Assembly: GCF_000745315.1 (NCBI RefSeq)
Contig: NZ_JQNQ01000001.1
Span: 1,178,001 to 1,242,000 of the forward strand
From: Salegentibacter sp. Hel_I_6
GTDB lineage: Bacteria; Bacteroidota; Bacteroidia; Flavobacteriales; Flavobacteriaceae
Reading direction: 5' to 3'
Length of the DNA: 64,000 nucleotides
In this document: positions 16,873 through 25,483 of the stretch, one piece after another
Layout of the letters: every line of letters begins with the position of its first letter
How positions within the stretch are numbered: the stretch's first letter is position 1
Made by a program: the position numbers and the translations under genes
Notes under the pieces: generated by a model
What the model was told of the DNA's origin: nothing
What the model saw: the letters and a program-made list of their open reading frames with translations, nothing else
Database searches by the model: none

Positions 16873-18284
16873 GCTATGGAAAGTTGTTTTAGTGAAGCGG
16901 CAATCTCTGCACTAGTTCCCTTAAGAGGTTTACCTATTTGCAATCGCAATAAAGATTTACGTTCCGGGGAATGCAAGCATGGTTTTTCTAAATATGTATT
17001 TATTCCTGCTATTAATTCCTGTTTATCTTTAGCTATCGTAACTGCACCGCTTTCTACCACTTTTTTATAGTGAGCATATTTCAAAAAACGTTGATCATTA
17101 TAAAGTCCGTTATTTTCATTACCAAAAACCGGATTTATTACCGGTTTATCGAAAACCATAAAATCCAGGCTCATCGTAGAACACATATTAATGCCAAGAT
17201 CTGAAAATTCTAAAATCATCCTAAGGTCTTTAAGATCTTTGGTTGAGGGAATTCGTTGCGACCAGGTTTCAGAATGATTACTTCTGCTTTGGGTCCAGGC
17301 GGGATAATTCCACTTTATAAAAGGATATTTTTCTCTTAAATAAGTAAATCTTTCAGGTTCCTCTGCCGGGGAGGTTCTTACAAGAAAATTAAGATTCTCC
17401 TCAATTTCATTTTTTATTAAAGCCTCGGCTATGGTTTCAATATATAACGGATCGTTTGCACTGGTTGAAACATCTCCACAACTAAAGCAAATAGTCTTCA
17501 ATTCAGAATCCAGGTCAAACCGATTATGGAATTCATTTTTAGTACTACTGTACTCTGGCATCACATAAGGTTCAAACTGTGGAGTTCCCACCACTTGAAC
17601 CTGTTTATCTGAAATTCTACCATAAAACTGAAGTAGTTCATCTTTCATCAACCCACTCCATACCAAATAATGATTAAAATTTCCCGCCATTCTTCCTTTA
17701 GAAGCAAGATTATCCCAACTAAAAATAAAGCTGCAGGTGTTTATTTTTTCTTTTTCCGCGGCGTATAAAAGTGGTGCGATATAAGGAGGTCTTTGATGAG
17801 TAAAAAAAAGAAGACCAGGTTTATACTGACTTAGAAGTTTTCTATAGGTTTTAGTTGAAGGATGATTTGCAAAACTTTTTTGTTGAAGTTTATTGTATAA
17901 GCCTATCCAATTTTCAGAATTAAAATGTTTTGCCCATTTAAAAATTCCCCGGGTTAACTTGCCTCGTCTACTATTTGAATTTGAATACGTAGTCCTTAAG
18001 TTATCCTGAATCCCGAAATTTTCTGGCTTGTTAAGCTGTAAATGTGAGTTTTCTTTTAATTTTCGAAAAAACCAGGTTTGCCCCAGCTCAATAAAATCAT
18101 ATAATTCCTCAATTACACAATTCGGAGTTTGAAATTTCTCATAAACCGAAATTGGAAGACCCGAAAAAATAATTATTTGGGTAAATTCTTTTTGTACTTC
18201 CTTTAGAAAACCACTCAATATAAAATTACGAAAACCCACTCCATCGGTAATCACCAATCCTAATGTCTTATTATTTTGTTTCAA
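16869..18284 (-). CDS. GT-B-like transferase of unknown specificity next to neuC (candidate sialyltransferase-like)
   Basis: The 471-aa protein is not assignable to a named family with certainty. The visible features suit a GT-B fold of the CDP-glycerol glycerophosphotransferase / polysialyltransferase type: an N-terminal Rossmann start (LGLVITDGVGFRNFILSGF), an inter-domain stretch with FSWDNLASKG and VVGTPQFEPY, a second domain starting TICFSCGDVSTSAND, and a late donor-site-like block LGINMCSTMSLDFMVFDKPV. It starts with TTG overlapping the neuC TGA stop. Gene order (neuA, neuB, neuC, then this gene) suggests use of the CMP-sugar made by that module. This is inference. Confidence 0.5.
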   Translation of the reverse strand: MKQNNKTLGLVITDGVGFRNFILSGFLKEVQKEFTQIIIFSGLPISVYEKFQTPNCVIEELYDFIELGQTWFFRKLKENSHLQLNKPENFGIQDNLRTTYSNSNSRRGKLTRGIFKWAKHFNSENWIGLYNKLQQKSFANHPSTKTYRKLLSQYKPGLLFFTHQRPPYIAPLLYAAEKEKINTCSFIFSWDNLASKGRMAGNFNHYLVWSGLMKDELLQFYGRISDKQVQVVGTPQFEPYVMPEYSSTKNEFHNRFDLDSELKTICFSCGDVSTSANDPLYIETIAEALIKNEIEENLNFLVRTSPAEEPERFTYLREKYPFIKWNYPAWTQSRSNHSETWSQRIPSTKDLKDLRMILEFSDLGINMCSTMSLDFMVFDKPVINPVFGNENNGLYNDQRFLKYAHYKKVVESGAVTIAKDKQELIAGINTYLEKPCLHSPERKSLLRLQIGKPLKGTSAEIAASLKQLSIA

Positions 18285-19408
18285 GGCAGGTCTTTAAATT
18301 GTTTTTGCTGATTTAACTTCCAAATATCAGGCTTCTCAAGGCAACTTAAAAATAATTCAGTGCTATTCCCCTCACCGAATTTGGAAGGTTCCGCTTTTAT
18401 CCTATTCTTCTGAATATTTTTTAAGGATTCTAAAATACTATTTTCATCATATCCCACATTTACTATATGTGATTGCCGTGATCTATTTTGCTGACGTGTT
18501 CCTATATTTATAATTGCTTTATTGTAATAAGGAGCTTCTCTAATCCCCGCGCTACTATTACCTATAATAAATTGCGCTTCTTTCAATAGGCTCAAAAAAT
18601 ATTCAAACCGCAAGGACGGGATTACCCTAAATCGTTCATTTCCCTTCAATTTCATATATTCTTTAAGAATAAAAGAACTGCCCAAGTCATTATTTGGGTA
18701 GATCACCACGTAATTATGAGCATCTTTAAGTAAAGCCTGCACAAAATTCTGGGCATATTCTTTCATATCCTCTGCCTCGGTAGTAACCGGATGAAACATA
18801 GCCACCGCGAAATCCTCAAAAGGTATTTCATAATATTCTTTTACCTCGGAAAAAGCGGGAAGATCTTTTGAAAACATTAAATCTATATCAGGCGAACCAA
18901 TCACAAAGATGGATTTATCAATTTCCCCCATTTGCTCCAGTCTTTTAGCTGCTTCTATGTTTGAAACAAAATGGATATGACTTAGTTTGCTAACACTATG
19001 TCTAATCAGCTCATCTACAGTCCCTGAGATTTCTCCTCCTTCTATATGCGCCACAAGGATATTATTTAGTGAACCCACTATGGCACCGGCCAGAGTTTCA
19101 ACCCTATCGCCGTGTACCACAATAAGATCTGGATTTACTTTTTTAATATATTCAGATAGACCTTCTATTGTCTTAGCCAGAGTAAGATCCATCGTTGTTT
19201 CGTGGGTATGATTCCCGAAAGTATGCACATTAGAAAAATTACAACGTTCTATTTCCAGTAAGGTGTAGCCATATTCCCATTGTAGATGCATTCCGGTAAC
19301 GAATACAAAGACTTCAAAATTAGAATGTTGTTCAAGACTTTGAATCAGACTTTTAATTTTACCAAAATCAGCACGGGTTCCGGTGAGAAAGAGTATTTTT
19401 TTATTCAT
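18281..19408 (-). CDS. neuC: UDP-N-acetylglucosamine 2-epimerase, hydrolysing
   Basis: This type of enzyme converts UDP-GlcNAc to ManNAc plus UDP, the first committed step of sialic acid synthesis; LegG homologues do the equivalent step for legionaminic acid. The 375-aa length matches. Diagnostic motifs are FLTGTRADFGKI at the start, VVHGDRVETLAGA, HIEGGEISGTVDELIRHSVS, HIHFVSN, AMFHPVTTE and IIGNSSAGIREAP. It lies 820 bp from neuB because a repeat/GIY-YIG block intervenes, while all other gaps in this part of the operon are almost nil. NeuC is favoured over LegG because no Leg-specific dehydratase, aminotransferase or acetyltransferase genes were seen. Confidence 0.87.
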   Translation of the reverse strand: MNKKILFLTGTRADFGKIKSLIQSLEQHSNFEVFVFVTGMHLQWEYGYTLLEIERCNFSNVHTFGNHTHETTMDLTLAKTIEGLSEYIKKVNPDLIVVHGDRVETLAGAIVGSLNNILVAHIEGGEISGTVDELIRHSVSKLSHIHFVSNIEAAKRLEQMGEIDKSIFVIGSPDIDLMFSKDLPAFSEVKEYYEIPFEDFAVAMFHPVTTEAEDMKEYAQNFVQALLKDAHNYVVIYPNNDLGSSFILKEYMKLKGNERFRVIPSLRFEYFLSLLKEAQFIIGNSSAGIREAPYYNKAIINIGTRQQNRSRQSHIVNVGYDENSILESLKNIQKNRIKAEPSKFGEGNSTELFLSCLEKPDIWKLNQQKQFKDLP

Positions 19409-19456
19409 ACATAATTAATAGTTTCTCTAATTAAGTTTTACTGGCAACACCTCATC

Positions 19457-19533
19457 ACACTTCGACAAGCTCAGTGTGACGATCCCAGTGTAACAGTTAT
19501 GCCCTATCGTCAGTCTGAGCCTGTTGAAGACCT
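19457..19533. repeat. REP-like inverted pair, family C copy 1
   Basis: The left arm ACACTTCGACAAGCTCAGTG (19457 on) and right arm CGTCAGTCTGAGCCTGTTGA (19508 on) are inverted relative to each other with a spacer of about 26 bp. The pair lies just 5' of neuC, between it and the GIY-YIG gene. Confidence 0.8.
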
Positions 19534-19623
19534 TTTTAAGATTCAGAAACTCATAGTAATGAGCCTCATCAACTTCCTATCACCGACAGCGCAAGTTTAC
19601 ATATTTTTTTTCAACTCCTAACC

Positions 19624-19700
19624 ACACTTCGACAAGCTCACTGTGACGGTTTCGATGCATCAGCTAAAACCTACCGTCAGTCTGCGCTTGTCGACGAATC
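19624..19700. repeat. REP-like inverted pair, family C copy 2, overlapping the GIY-YIG 3' end
   Basis: The left arm ACACTTCGACAAGCTCACTG (19624-19643) and right arm CGTCAGTCTGCGCTTGTCGA (19675 on) form the pair. The right arm contains the TGA stop codon and the last eight or so codons (encoding DDSSTSAD) of the GIY-YIG gene. Confidence 0.8.
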
Positions 19701-20000
19701 ATCCTTTCCATATTCCGTATAATTTCTCGAATATTTAACCAATTTATCCCAATCCTGCTCAATCAATGCAAGTTTCTTCCTCCGACTCCATCCTTTAATC
19801 TGTTTTTCTACTAAAAAAGCTGAAAAGGAATCATTAAATTCCTGAACCCATTTTAGACTCACCGGCCTTCTACTGTAGGTATAAGCTTTAGGGTGCAAGC
19901 CAGCATTATGCTCATCGATGCGCTTTTGAAGGCTGGAAGTAACTCCGGTATAAAAAGAACCATCACTACACTCAACTATATAAACATAAAACTTCTTCAT
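19677..20000 (-). CDS. GIY-YIG nuclease-domain protein embedded in REP-like repeats
   Basis: From the ATG at 19998-20000 the protein is 107 aa (an upstream ATG at 20018 would add six residues). It shows the GIY-YIG order: YVYIVECSDGSFYTGVT (a YIY/GVT version of the motif), LQKRIDEHNAG with catalytic-type Arg, YTYSRRPVSLKWVQEF, and FLVEKQIKGWSRRKKLALIE with the metal-ligand Glu. Single-domain proteins of this kind (UPF0213/YhbQ-like) are common in Bacteroidota. The C-terminus GKDDSSTSAD is encoded by a REP-like arm. The gene has no functional link to sialic acid synthesis although it sits between neuB and neuC, which suggests insertion. Confidence 0.88.
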   Translation of the reverse strand: MKKFYVYIVECSDGSFYTGVTSSLQKRIDEHNAGLHPKAYTYSRRPVSLKWVQEFNDSFSAFLVEKQIKGWSRRKKLALIEQDWDKLVKYSRNYTEYGKDDSSTSAD

Positions 20001-20042
20001 TTTAACTAATATAATCATTTAGCTAATGATAACCCGCGGTAC

Positions 20043-20070
20043 ATCGTCAGTCTGAGCTTGTCGAAGACCT
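20043..20070. repeat. Family C single right arm
   Basis: The arm ATCGTCAGTCTGAGCTTGTC and following GAAGACCT lies 43 bp upstream of the GIY-YIG start. No matching left arm is adjacent. With 19675-19700 it flanks the nuclease gene in direct orientation. Confidence 0.8.
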
Positions 20071-20150
20071 ATTTAACACCTTCAATTTTCTTTAAAATCC
20101 CTCGATTTAGACTTAGAATACTATAAAATAAAAATTCCAACTTAACAAAT

Positions 20151-20227
20151 ACACTTCGACAGGCTCAATGTGACGACCACAATGCCACCGCTACGCGACA
20201 TCGTCAGTCTGAGCTTGTCGAAGACCC
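20151..20227. repeat. REP-like inverted pair, family C copy 3, abutting the neuB stop
   Basis: The left arm ACACTTCGACAGGCTCAATG (20151 on) and right arm ATCGTCAGTCTGAGCTTGTC (20200 on) form the pair. The right arm ends directly at the neuB TAA stop (20228-20230), so the repeat begins exactly where coding ends. Confidence 0.8.
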
Positions 20228-21268
20228 TTATAAAATATCTTCTCGTTTTAACTGTACATTATTATTTATATCTCTTTTCGCCTTTTTACCTAGCACCTCA
20301 CTATACTGTTCAGCTGAGATCCCTCCTTTACCGGGTCGTTTAACCCAAATATTTTCTTTAGAAAAATATTCTCCTTTTTTTACAGGTGCAATAGTACAAA
20401 CACTAGCAAAAGCGAAGTCGATGGTTACCTGTTCCTCTTTTGTAGGTTGTTTTTCACCACCTCGCATCAGCGCAATCTCTGCGGTATCTTTAAGAAGTGC
20501 CCCGCAGGCGTTCTCATCCATACTGCAATTAATATCAGGGCCCGTTCTGTTCATATGGTCGGTAAAATGTCTTTCAAGGATGGATGCTCCTAAAGCTACT
20601 GCTCCAAGGCAGGCATTGTTATTTAAAGTATGATCTGAAAGTCCCACAACTTTATCCGAAAATGCTTCTTTTAGTTGCTGAAACGCTCCAAATCTCACTA
20701 AATGGGCAGGAGTAGGGTAAAGATTGGTAGTATGTAATAAAGCTACCGGCACTTTTTTATTATCAAATATCTGAACGGCTTTTTCTATACTTTTTAAACT
20801 ATTCATCCCTGTACTTAAAATTACAGGTTTTCCAAAACCGGCAATATGCTCAAGTAATGGATAGTTATTGCATTCCCCACTACCTATTTTATATGCCGGT
20901 ACATTAAAATTTTCAAGCCTATTGGCTGCAGCCCTGGAAAATGGGGTAGAAATAAAGATCATCCCTCTATCTTCCACATAGTTTTTTAGTGCCAGCTCAT
21001 CTTTTTCGTTTAAAGAACAACGTTCCATAATTTCATAAATAGAAATATCGGCGTTCCCTGGTATTACTTTTTTTGCCTCAATGCTCATCTCATCTTCAAC
21101 AATATGAGTTTGATGCTTTATCATTTCCACACCTGCTCTCTGGGCAGCATCTATCATTTCTTTAGCTACTTGAAGTGAGCCTTCGTGGTTAATACCTATT
21201 TCGGCAATTACAAGAGGCGGATAATCAAGACCTATTTTACGGCCGGCTATTTCTAAAAATGGATTCAT
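20228..21268 (-). CDS. neuB: N-acetylneuraminate synthase (sialic/nonulosonic acid synthase)
   Basis: NeuB condenses ManNAc with phosphoenolpyruvate to give N-acetylneuraminate (homologues use 6-deoxy sugars for legionaminic or pseudaminic acid). The 346-aa protein has the TIM-barrel NeuB domain (residues 15-265): VIAEIGINHEGSL, IKHQTH, IFISTPFS, KIGSGECNNYPLLE, LHTTNLYPTP, GLSDHT and ERHFTDH with the metal-binding His. A C-terminal SAF/antifreeze-like domain (about 285-346) contains RPGKGGISAEQYSEVLGKKA. It overlaps neuA by one base. Together with neuA and neuC it gives a complete route from UDP-GlcNAc to a CMP-nonulosonic acid. Confidence 0.93.
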   Translation of the reverse strand: MNPFLEIAGRKIGLDYPPLVIAEIGINHEGSLQVAKEMIDAAQRAGVEMIKHQTHIVEDEMSIEAKKVIPGNADISIYEIMERCSLNEKDELALKNYVEDRGMIFISTPFSRAAANRLENFNVPAYKIGSGECNNYPLLEHIAGFGKPVILSTGMNSLKSIEKAVQIFDNKKVPVALLHTTNLYPTPAHLVRFGAFQQLKEAFSDKVVGLSDHTLNNNACLGAVALGASILERHFTDHMNRTGPDINCSMDENACGALLKDTAEIALMRGGEKQPTKEEQVTIDFAFASVCTIAPVKKGEYFSKENIWVKRPGKGGISAEQYSEVLGKKAKRDINNNVQLKREDIL

Positions 21269-21957
21269 TAATTCTCTGTTCTGTTTAGTAAGAATTCAGC
21301 ATATTCAAAATCTTCTTTTTCATCTATATCTACATTAGAAAATAGATGATCTACAATAAACGGAAAGTTATTTTCTCCTAATAATTTATCCTGCCTTATT
21401 AAAGAAGCTTTTATGATATAAAGCAAACCATTTTCAAAGTAGAACGGTTCAAGATCCTGACTTCTCTGTCCCATTTTATAATTAAAAGGAATAAATTGGT
21501 TGTTTCTAATTTTCCCAAACTTTTGATAGCTTCTGCTTACGGTTATAAGACTTTCGTATTTACCCTTAGAGAATTCTTTAAAAGCATTTTCCAATAGATT
21601 ATCCGGTCTTAATGGGTTAGTAGGCTGCAATAAAAATACATTTTCTACATCCTCTTTTATATTTACCAATACGTGTTGTAAAGCGGAAAGTGTAGTAGCC
21701 TCATCCCCTGCAATTTCCGGAGGACGATCAATTACTTCAACTCCTTCAGAAAGTGCTATAGCTTTTATATCGGCATCATTTGTAGAGACTATAATTTTAT
21801 CAATCAAATTATTATAGAGTTTTGCATATCTAATACTATGAACGACCAAGGGGATTCCTCCAAGCAAGAGTTTATTTTTACCGGGAAGCCTTTTAGAACC
21901 TGCACGGGCTGGGATTATAGCGATATTTCTGAAATTGAAATTGTTTTTTACAATCAT
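21268..21957 (-). CDS. neuA: CMP-N-acylneuraminate cytidylyltransferase
   Basis: This enzyme activates the nonulosonic acid with CTP to form the CMP-sugar donor. The 229-aa protein opens with the CTP-binding signature IIPARAGSKRLPGKNKLLL, followed by VVHSIRYAK, DKIIVSTNDADIKAIA, DEATTLSALQHVL, VFLLQPTNPLRP and ENGLLYIIKAS. The length is the short form without a C-terminal esterase domain. The gene is coupled to neuB by a one-base overlap and lies 3 bp after the preceding gene. Exact sugar (Neu5Ac or an analogue) is not decided by sequence. Confidence 0.92.
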   Translation of the reverse strand: MIVKNNFNFRNIAIIPARAGSKRLPGKNKLLLGGIPLVVHSIRYAKLYNNLIDKIIVSTNDADIKAIALSEGVEVIDRPPEIAGDEATTLSALQHVLVNIKEDVENVFLLQPTNPLRPDNLLENAFKEFSKGKYESLITVSRSYQKFGKIRNNQFIPFNYKMGQRSQDLEPFYFENGLLYIIKASLIRQDKLLGENNFPFIVDHLFSNVDIDEKEDFEYAEFLLNRTEN

Positions 21958-21960
21958 ACT

Positions 21961-22758
21961 TTAAGACAATTTCATTTTAACTTTCTTGAATGTTTTGGAT
22001 ACCTGCATTTTAATGAAGAAAAAGGTATCCTTAAAAATAATTGGTTTCCTGGGATTTGATGCAAAAGATATTTGCTTTAAAACTTCATCTATCCTTGCAG
22101 TATGCTTCTCATTCTTCCCATACGAGCGCGCATACCAGGTATGAATTAATAAGGAAGTACCATTAGGGTCAAAAACTTCATTACTAATTTGCTCATTTTC
22201 CTCTTCTATCATTTTGGAATTCAAAAAAAGTATTTTTTCTCCTTTTCGTCTTAACCAAAAATAAAAACAATAATAAGGTTCATAGAGACTTTTTTTATCA
22301 AAACTATATACTAATTTGCTTAAATCATCTTCAAACTCTCCTTTATTAACGTATTGATTACCTATGATTTCATTAGTATTAAATAGCTTGGAAACTTTTT
22401 TAAAATTAAGAATTGAAAAAAAAGTATTTATAGCATAAGGATTATTATTTCGGTGCTTAATTGCACCACCATCACGAACCCCAGAAACGCTATATTCATT
22501 TCGCTTCATAAATTCAATAAGTTCCAAAACGGATTGCGGATTTGTAAAAATAACATCCTCATCCGCCATAACTAACCAATCTATGCCCTTATTTTTAAGC
22601 TTTTTAAACATATAAAAAATACTATGCAATGCGTGCATTCCATTTCTACCATCGATCACATATGTTTGGATACCTTCTGGAAACAAATTGGCCGTTTTTT
22701 GGTACAGCTCAAAATTGGCTACGGTGGTAAGTATGGCGGTATCTTTAAGAGGTTTCAA
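21961..22758 (-). CDS. Putative GT-A-like glycosyltransferase
   Basis: This 265-aa protein is probably a small GT-A-type enzyme. Visible features are an opening beta strand TAILTTVANFELYQKTANLF, the nucleotide-binding-like YVIDGRNG, an acidic DXD-like site in WLVMADEDVIFTNP near residue 65, and SGVRDGGAIKHRN. The C-terminal part is rich in aromatic and charged residues. The start is a TTG two bases after the stop of the methyltransferase gene. I recognise no named family. Its position next to neuA makes transfer of, or onto, the nonulosonic acid possible, but this is a guess. Confidence 0.5.
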   Translation of the reverse strand: MKPLKDTAILTTVANFELYQKTANLFPEGIQTYVIDGRNGMHALHSIFYMFKKLKNKGIDWLVMADEDVIFTNPQSVLELIEFMKRNEYSVSGVRDGGAIKHRNNNPYAINTFFSILNFKKVSKLFNTNEIIGNQYVNKGEFEDDLSKLVYSFDKKSLYEPYYCFYFWLRRKGEKILFLNSKMIEEENEQISNEVFDPNGTSLLIHTWYARSYGKNEKHTARIDEVLKQISFASNPRKPIIFKDTFFFIKMQVSKTFKKVKMKLS

Positions 22759-22760
22759 AA

Positions 22761-23534
22761 TTATTGGGGCTTTTGGTTATTTACCATAAAATTTGAAGGT
22801 TCATTATTTAGACCCTTGTAGATTACAATTAAATTATGATAAAAATGAATAGAAGTAATATTTAATTCAAAGTAATTAGGTTTATAGCCAGGTTTATCAA
22901 ATTCCTGATAATTTAAACCATCGGTTAATGATTTAAAATAACCCATTATGGAATTAAAGCTATTGAATTCTTCGCTTGTCCCCCCCATTTTTTGCCAATA
23001 AGAGGTTTGCGTATCTTCTATAAAATAAATTCCATTTTGCTTTAAAAGAGGAAACATAAACTTAAAAGTATCAATTACGTGAGAATTAATATGGCTTCCA
23101 TCATCAACAATTATATCCAATTCACTAATTTTAAGTGAAACATTTTTCATAAAATCAAAATCTACCTGGCTTCCTTTAAAAATTTTTATTCTGGACTCTT
23201 CTAAAAATTTTTTATCATAGATATCAACAGCATAGATATTTGCTTTCGGGAAATATGCTTTCCACATTCGGAGTGAATGGCCACCCGACTTGGGGTCTTT
23301 ATAGCCTCCAACTCCTATTTCAAGTAAATTAAGACGTTTTTTTCTTAATGGCTTTAAATGAAATTGATAATGCTGGGTATAATAGTGAATACCGTTTTTA
23401 TCTGTTTTAAAAATTTTTGCCAAACGATCTAGATCATTTCGATAAAATCGTGATTCAAACCGTTCCCAACTTCTAATGATTTGAAGTTTTTTATCCGTGG
23501 TCACAGAAGCTTTAAGTTTTTTTAATAAATTCAT
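22761..23534 (-). CDS. Class I SAM-dependent methyltransferase (macrocin O-methyltransferase-like)
   Basis: The 257-aa protein has KIFKTDKNGIHYYTQHYQFH, then the SAM-binding LLEIGVGGY near residue 73, ANIYAVDIYDK, LDIIVDDGSHINSHVIDTF and GIYFIEDTQTSYW. This order matches demethylmacrocin O-methyltransferase-like enzymes that act on sugar hydroxyls of glycoconjugates. It would be cytoplasmic and may methylate a sugar in the glycan. The DDGSH motif is the usual metal/catalytic site of this group. The gene lies 2 bp from the next gene and 9 bp after the GT2 before it. Confidence 0.8.
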   Translation of the reverse strand: MNLLKKLKASVTTDKKLQIIRSWERFESRFYRNDLDRLAKIFKTDKNGIHYYTQHYQFHLKPLRKKRLNLLEIGVGGYKDPKSGGHSLRMWKAYFPKANIYAVDIYDKKFLEESRIKIFKGSQVDFDFMKNVSLKISELDIIVDDGSHINSHVIDTFKFMFPLLKQNGIYFIEDTQTSYWQKMGGTSEEFNSFNSIMGYFKSLTDGLNYQEFDKPGYKPNYFELNITSIHFYHNLIVIYKGLNNEPSNFMVNNQKPQ

Positions 23535-23543
23535 TTTAAGCTC

Positions 23544-24464
23544 TTATTCTTTGTGAGTTACAGATAAATCGGGTCTCCAGTAAATTTTAGCATCAGGTAA
23601 TTCCTTCCATTTCTGATATTCAATATATGTTAAGCTGTTCTGGTTTTTTTTCAACCTACTTGTATTCATTAACAAATCGCCAATACCTAAAAATAGACTT
23701 TTTAAAAATTTAATATCTTTCGTTCTTTTGGCTTTAAGAATTTGATTTTTTATTGAGTATATAAATATTCTAATTATTTTCGATTTAGGATAGAAGATCA
23801 TAAAATTATACCAATCTGCCCTCAAGGACCTTCTTATTCGCCAATAGTAATCCCTCTCTTTTCTTCTTGCCTTGTTATCAACACGATGATGTACCAAAAC
23901 CGATGGCATATAATGTACCCCCCATCCTTTTTTAAAAAGCTGTAAAGACGCAAAATTCTCCTCACCATAAAATCGATACCAATCTGGGTAGGAGGGTATT
24001 TCCCTCCATGCTTTCATTCTCCATACATGTGCACAACCCACAAAACTTTTCACAATTTGCGAGCTTTCATAGGTACATGTGATTTTTGGTTTACTTAAAC
24101 CCCAAAATATCCTAAATGCTATAACTCCACATTTTGGTTCATCTTTAAAATATTCAAGTATTTTTTGAAAAGGATTCGGACTTATAAAATTGGCATCATC
24201 ATCTAAGGAAATTGCATAAGGGGTTTTTACTTGATCCATTAAAAGGTTCCTGCTATAAATAAGCCCTTTATTTACTGGATTGATCAATAGTTGGATTTTA
24301 GGATACTTTTCCCTTATAAATGCTGATGTGCCATCGGTACTTGCGTCATCGCATATTATAATCCTTACTCCATCTCTAATTAATATTTCTAAAGAAGTAA
24401 GAGTATATTTTAATTCTTCAAGCCTATTAAAAGTGGTGATTAAAATACTAAACTTGCTCCCCAT
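23544..24464 (-). CDS. GT2 family glycosyltransferase
   Basis: The 306-aa GT-A enzyme starts KFSILITTFNRLEELKYTL and has RIIICDDASTDGT, NPVNKGLIYSRN, and a DXD in PYAISLDDDANFISP near residue 93. YRFYGEENFASLQLFKKG supplies the acceptor-side acidic pair. A positively charged C-terminal tail (about residues 210-270) may associate with the membrane. It lies 2 bp downstream of another GT2 gene. Its specificity is unknown. Confidence 0.87.
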   Translation of the reverse strand: MGSKFSILITTFNRLEELKYTLTSLEILIRDGVRIIICDDASTDGTSAFIREKYPKIQLLINPVNKGLIYSRNLLMDQVKTPYAISLDDDANFISPNPFQKILEYFKDEPKCGVIAFRIFWGLSKPKITCTYESSQIVKSFVGCAHVWRMKAWREIPSYPDWYRFYGEENFASLQLFKKGWGVHYMPSVLVHHRVDNKARRKERDYYWRIRRSLRADWYNFMIFYPKSKIIRIFIYSIKNQILKAKRTKDIKFLKSLFLGIGDLLMNTSRLKKNQNSLTYIEYQKWKELPDAKIYWRPDLSVTHKE

Positions 24465-24466
24465 GC

Positions 24467-25483
24467 TTAAAATGATTTTCTGGCTGCTTCTGGCATTCCC
24501 AACTGTTTCAAATATAGCATTCTCAATTTATGAGATTTTAATATCAGTTGGATCAGCTTCCGTTTTAAAAAATATGCCCAATTGAATCCTGGGTAAATAA
24601 AAGCAGGAATATCAGGAAAAGATTCCTCTTTAATTGTAAAGTTATTTCCAAGATTCATTTTTTCCAAGAATTTATTATCAAGTTTATTCCCCAGATGAAA
24701 AGCCATATTTTTTGGGGTAGTAAACCGATAATATCCTTTTTTAGGCGCTGTCTCATCCAATAGTTCTTCACTATTCCCGCCCATTTTGAATGGATTAAAT
24801 TGAGCTAAATCTTGAAGTATCTCTCTACGATATGATGCAACCACGTGGCCTGAGCCTACAATTGCTTCAAAACCTCCATTATTTAAATACAGAGTAAATT
24901 TCAATCTTTCTTTTGGATAGTTAGGTTTCCAACCTATACTTTCATAAAATCCAGCTAATGCCTCTGGTTCTTTCACGTTGGCAAATTTTAATTTAGAAGA
25001 GAAACTATAATCAAAAAGCAAATTCTCACTATGACTCTGATAGCTGAGAAATTGCGGGATAAGACCTACAACCCCAACTTTTTTAAAATTTTGAAATATT
25101 TTATAAGTCTCCTCTTGCCAATTTTCTTTAAAAAAAACATCTGCATCGCTAATAGTGACTAATGGAATATTATGGCCTGATACCGCTTTTATAATCGAAT
25201 TATATTTACCTATGTTAGCACTAACTATTATTTCCTGGACCTTTCCTTCTTTATAGAGATCCAGAATGTATTCTTCTACTTCACTACAACTTCCATTATT
25301 TACTAAACTAATAAAAGTATAAGGCCGGGAAGAGCGCAATAGGGATTCAATACAAATTTCTAAGACCTGTAAACTTTCTTCAAAATAACCTTCTTGGTTA
25401 GGGATGTAAATTGGAATGATGACCTGGTGTAAATAATTAATTCCACCGGTTTTATCCTTATTTGGATTTAGACCTTTCCTCAT
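24467..25483 (-). CDS. GT2-like (family A) glycosyltransferase
   Basis: The 338-aa protein resembles a GT-A fold: HQVIIPIYIPNQEGYFEESL at the start, FISLVNNGSCSEVEEYI, EIIVSANIGKYNSIIKAV, and an acidic DxD site in LVTISDADVFFKENW near residue 115. The central region (about 140-260) carries an acceptor-type block with GNSEELLDETAPKKGYYR. It overlaps the upstream GT2 gene by 4 bp. Donor and acceptor are not assignable. Confidence 0.78.
   Translation of the reverse strand: MRKGLNPNKDKTGGINYLHQVIIPIYIPNQEGYFEESLQVLEICIESLLRSSRPYTFISLVNNGSCSEVEEYILDLYKEGKVQEIIVSANIGKYNSIIKAVSGHNIPLVTISDADVFFKENWQEETYKIFQNFKKVGVVGLIPQFLSYQSHSENLLFDYSFSSKLKFANVKEPEALAGFYESIGWKPNYPKERLKFTLYLNNGGFEAIVGSGHVVASYRREILQDLAQFNPFKMGGNSEELLDETAPKKGYYRFTTPKNMAFHLGNKLDNKFLEKMNLGNNFTIKEESFPDIPAFIYPGFNWAYFLKRKLIQLILKSHKLRMLYLKQLGMPEAARKSF

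Noticed and set aside
18281..21957. Legionaminic or pseudaminic acid pathway
   Set aside because: Only neuA, neuB and neuC homologues are present in the window; no dehydratase, aminotransferase or acetyltransferase for those sugars was seen. It cannot be excluded if those genes lie elsewhere.
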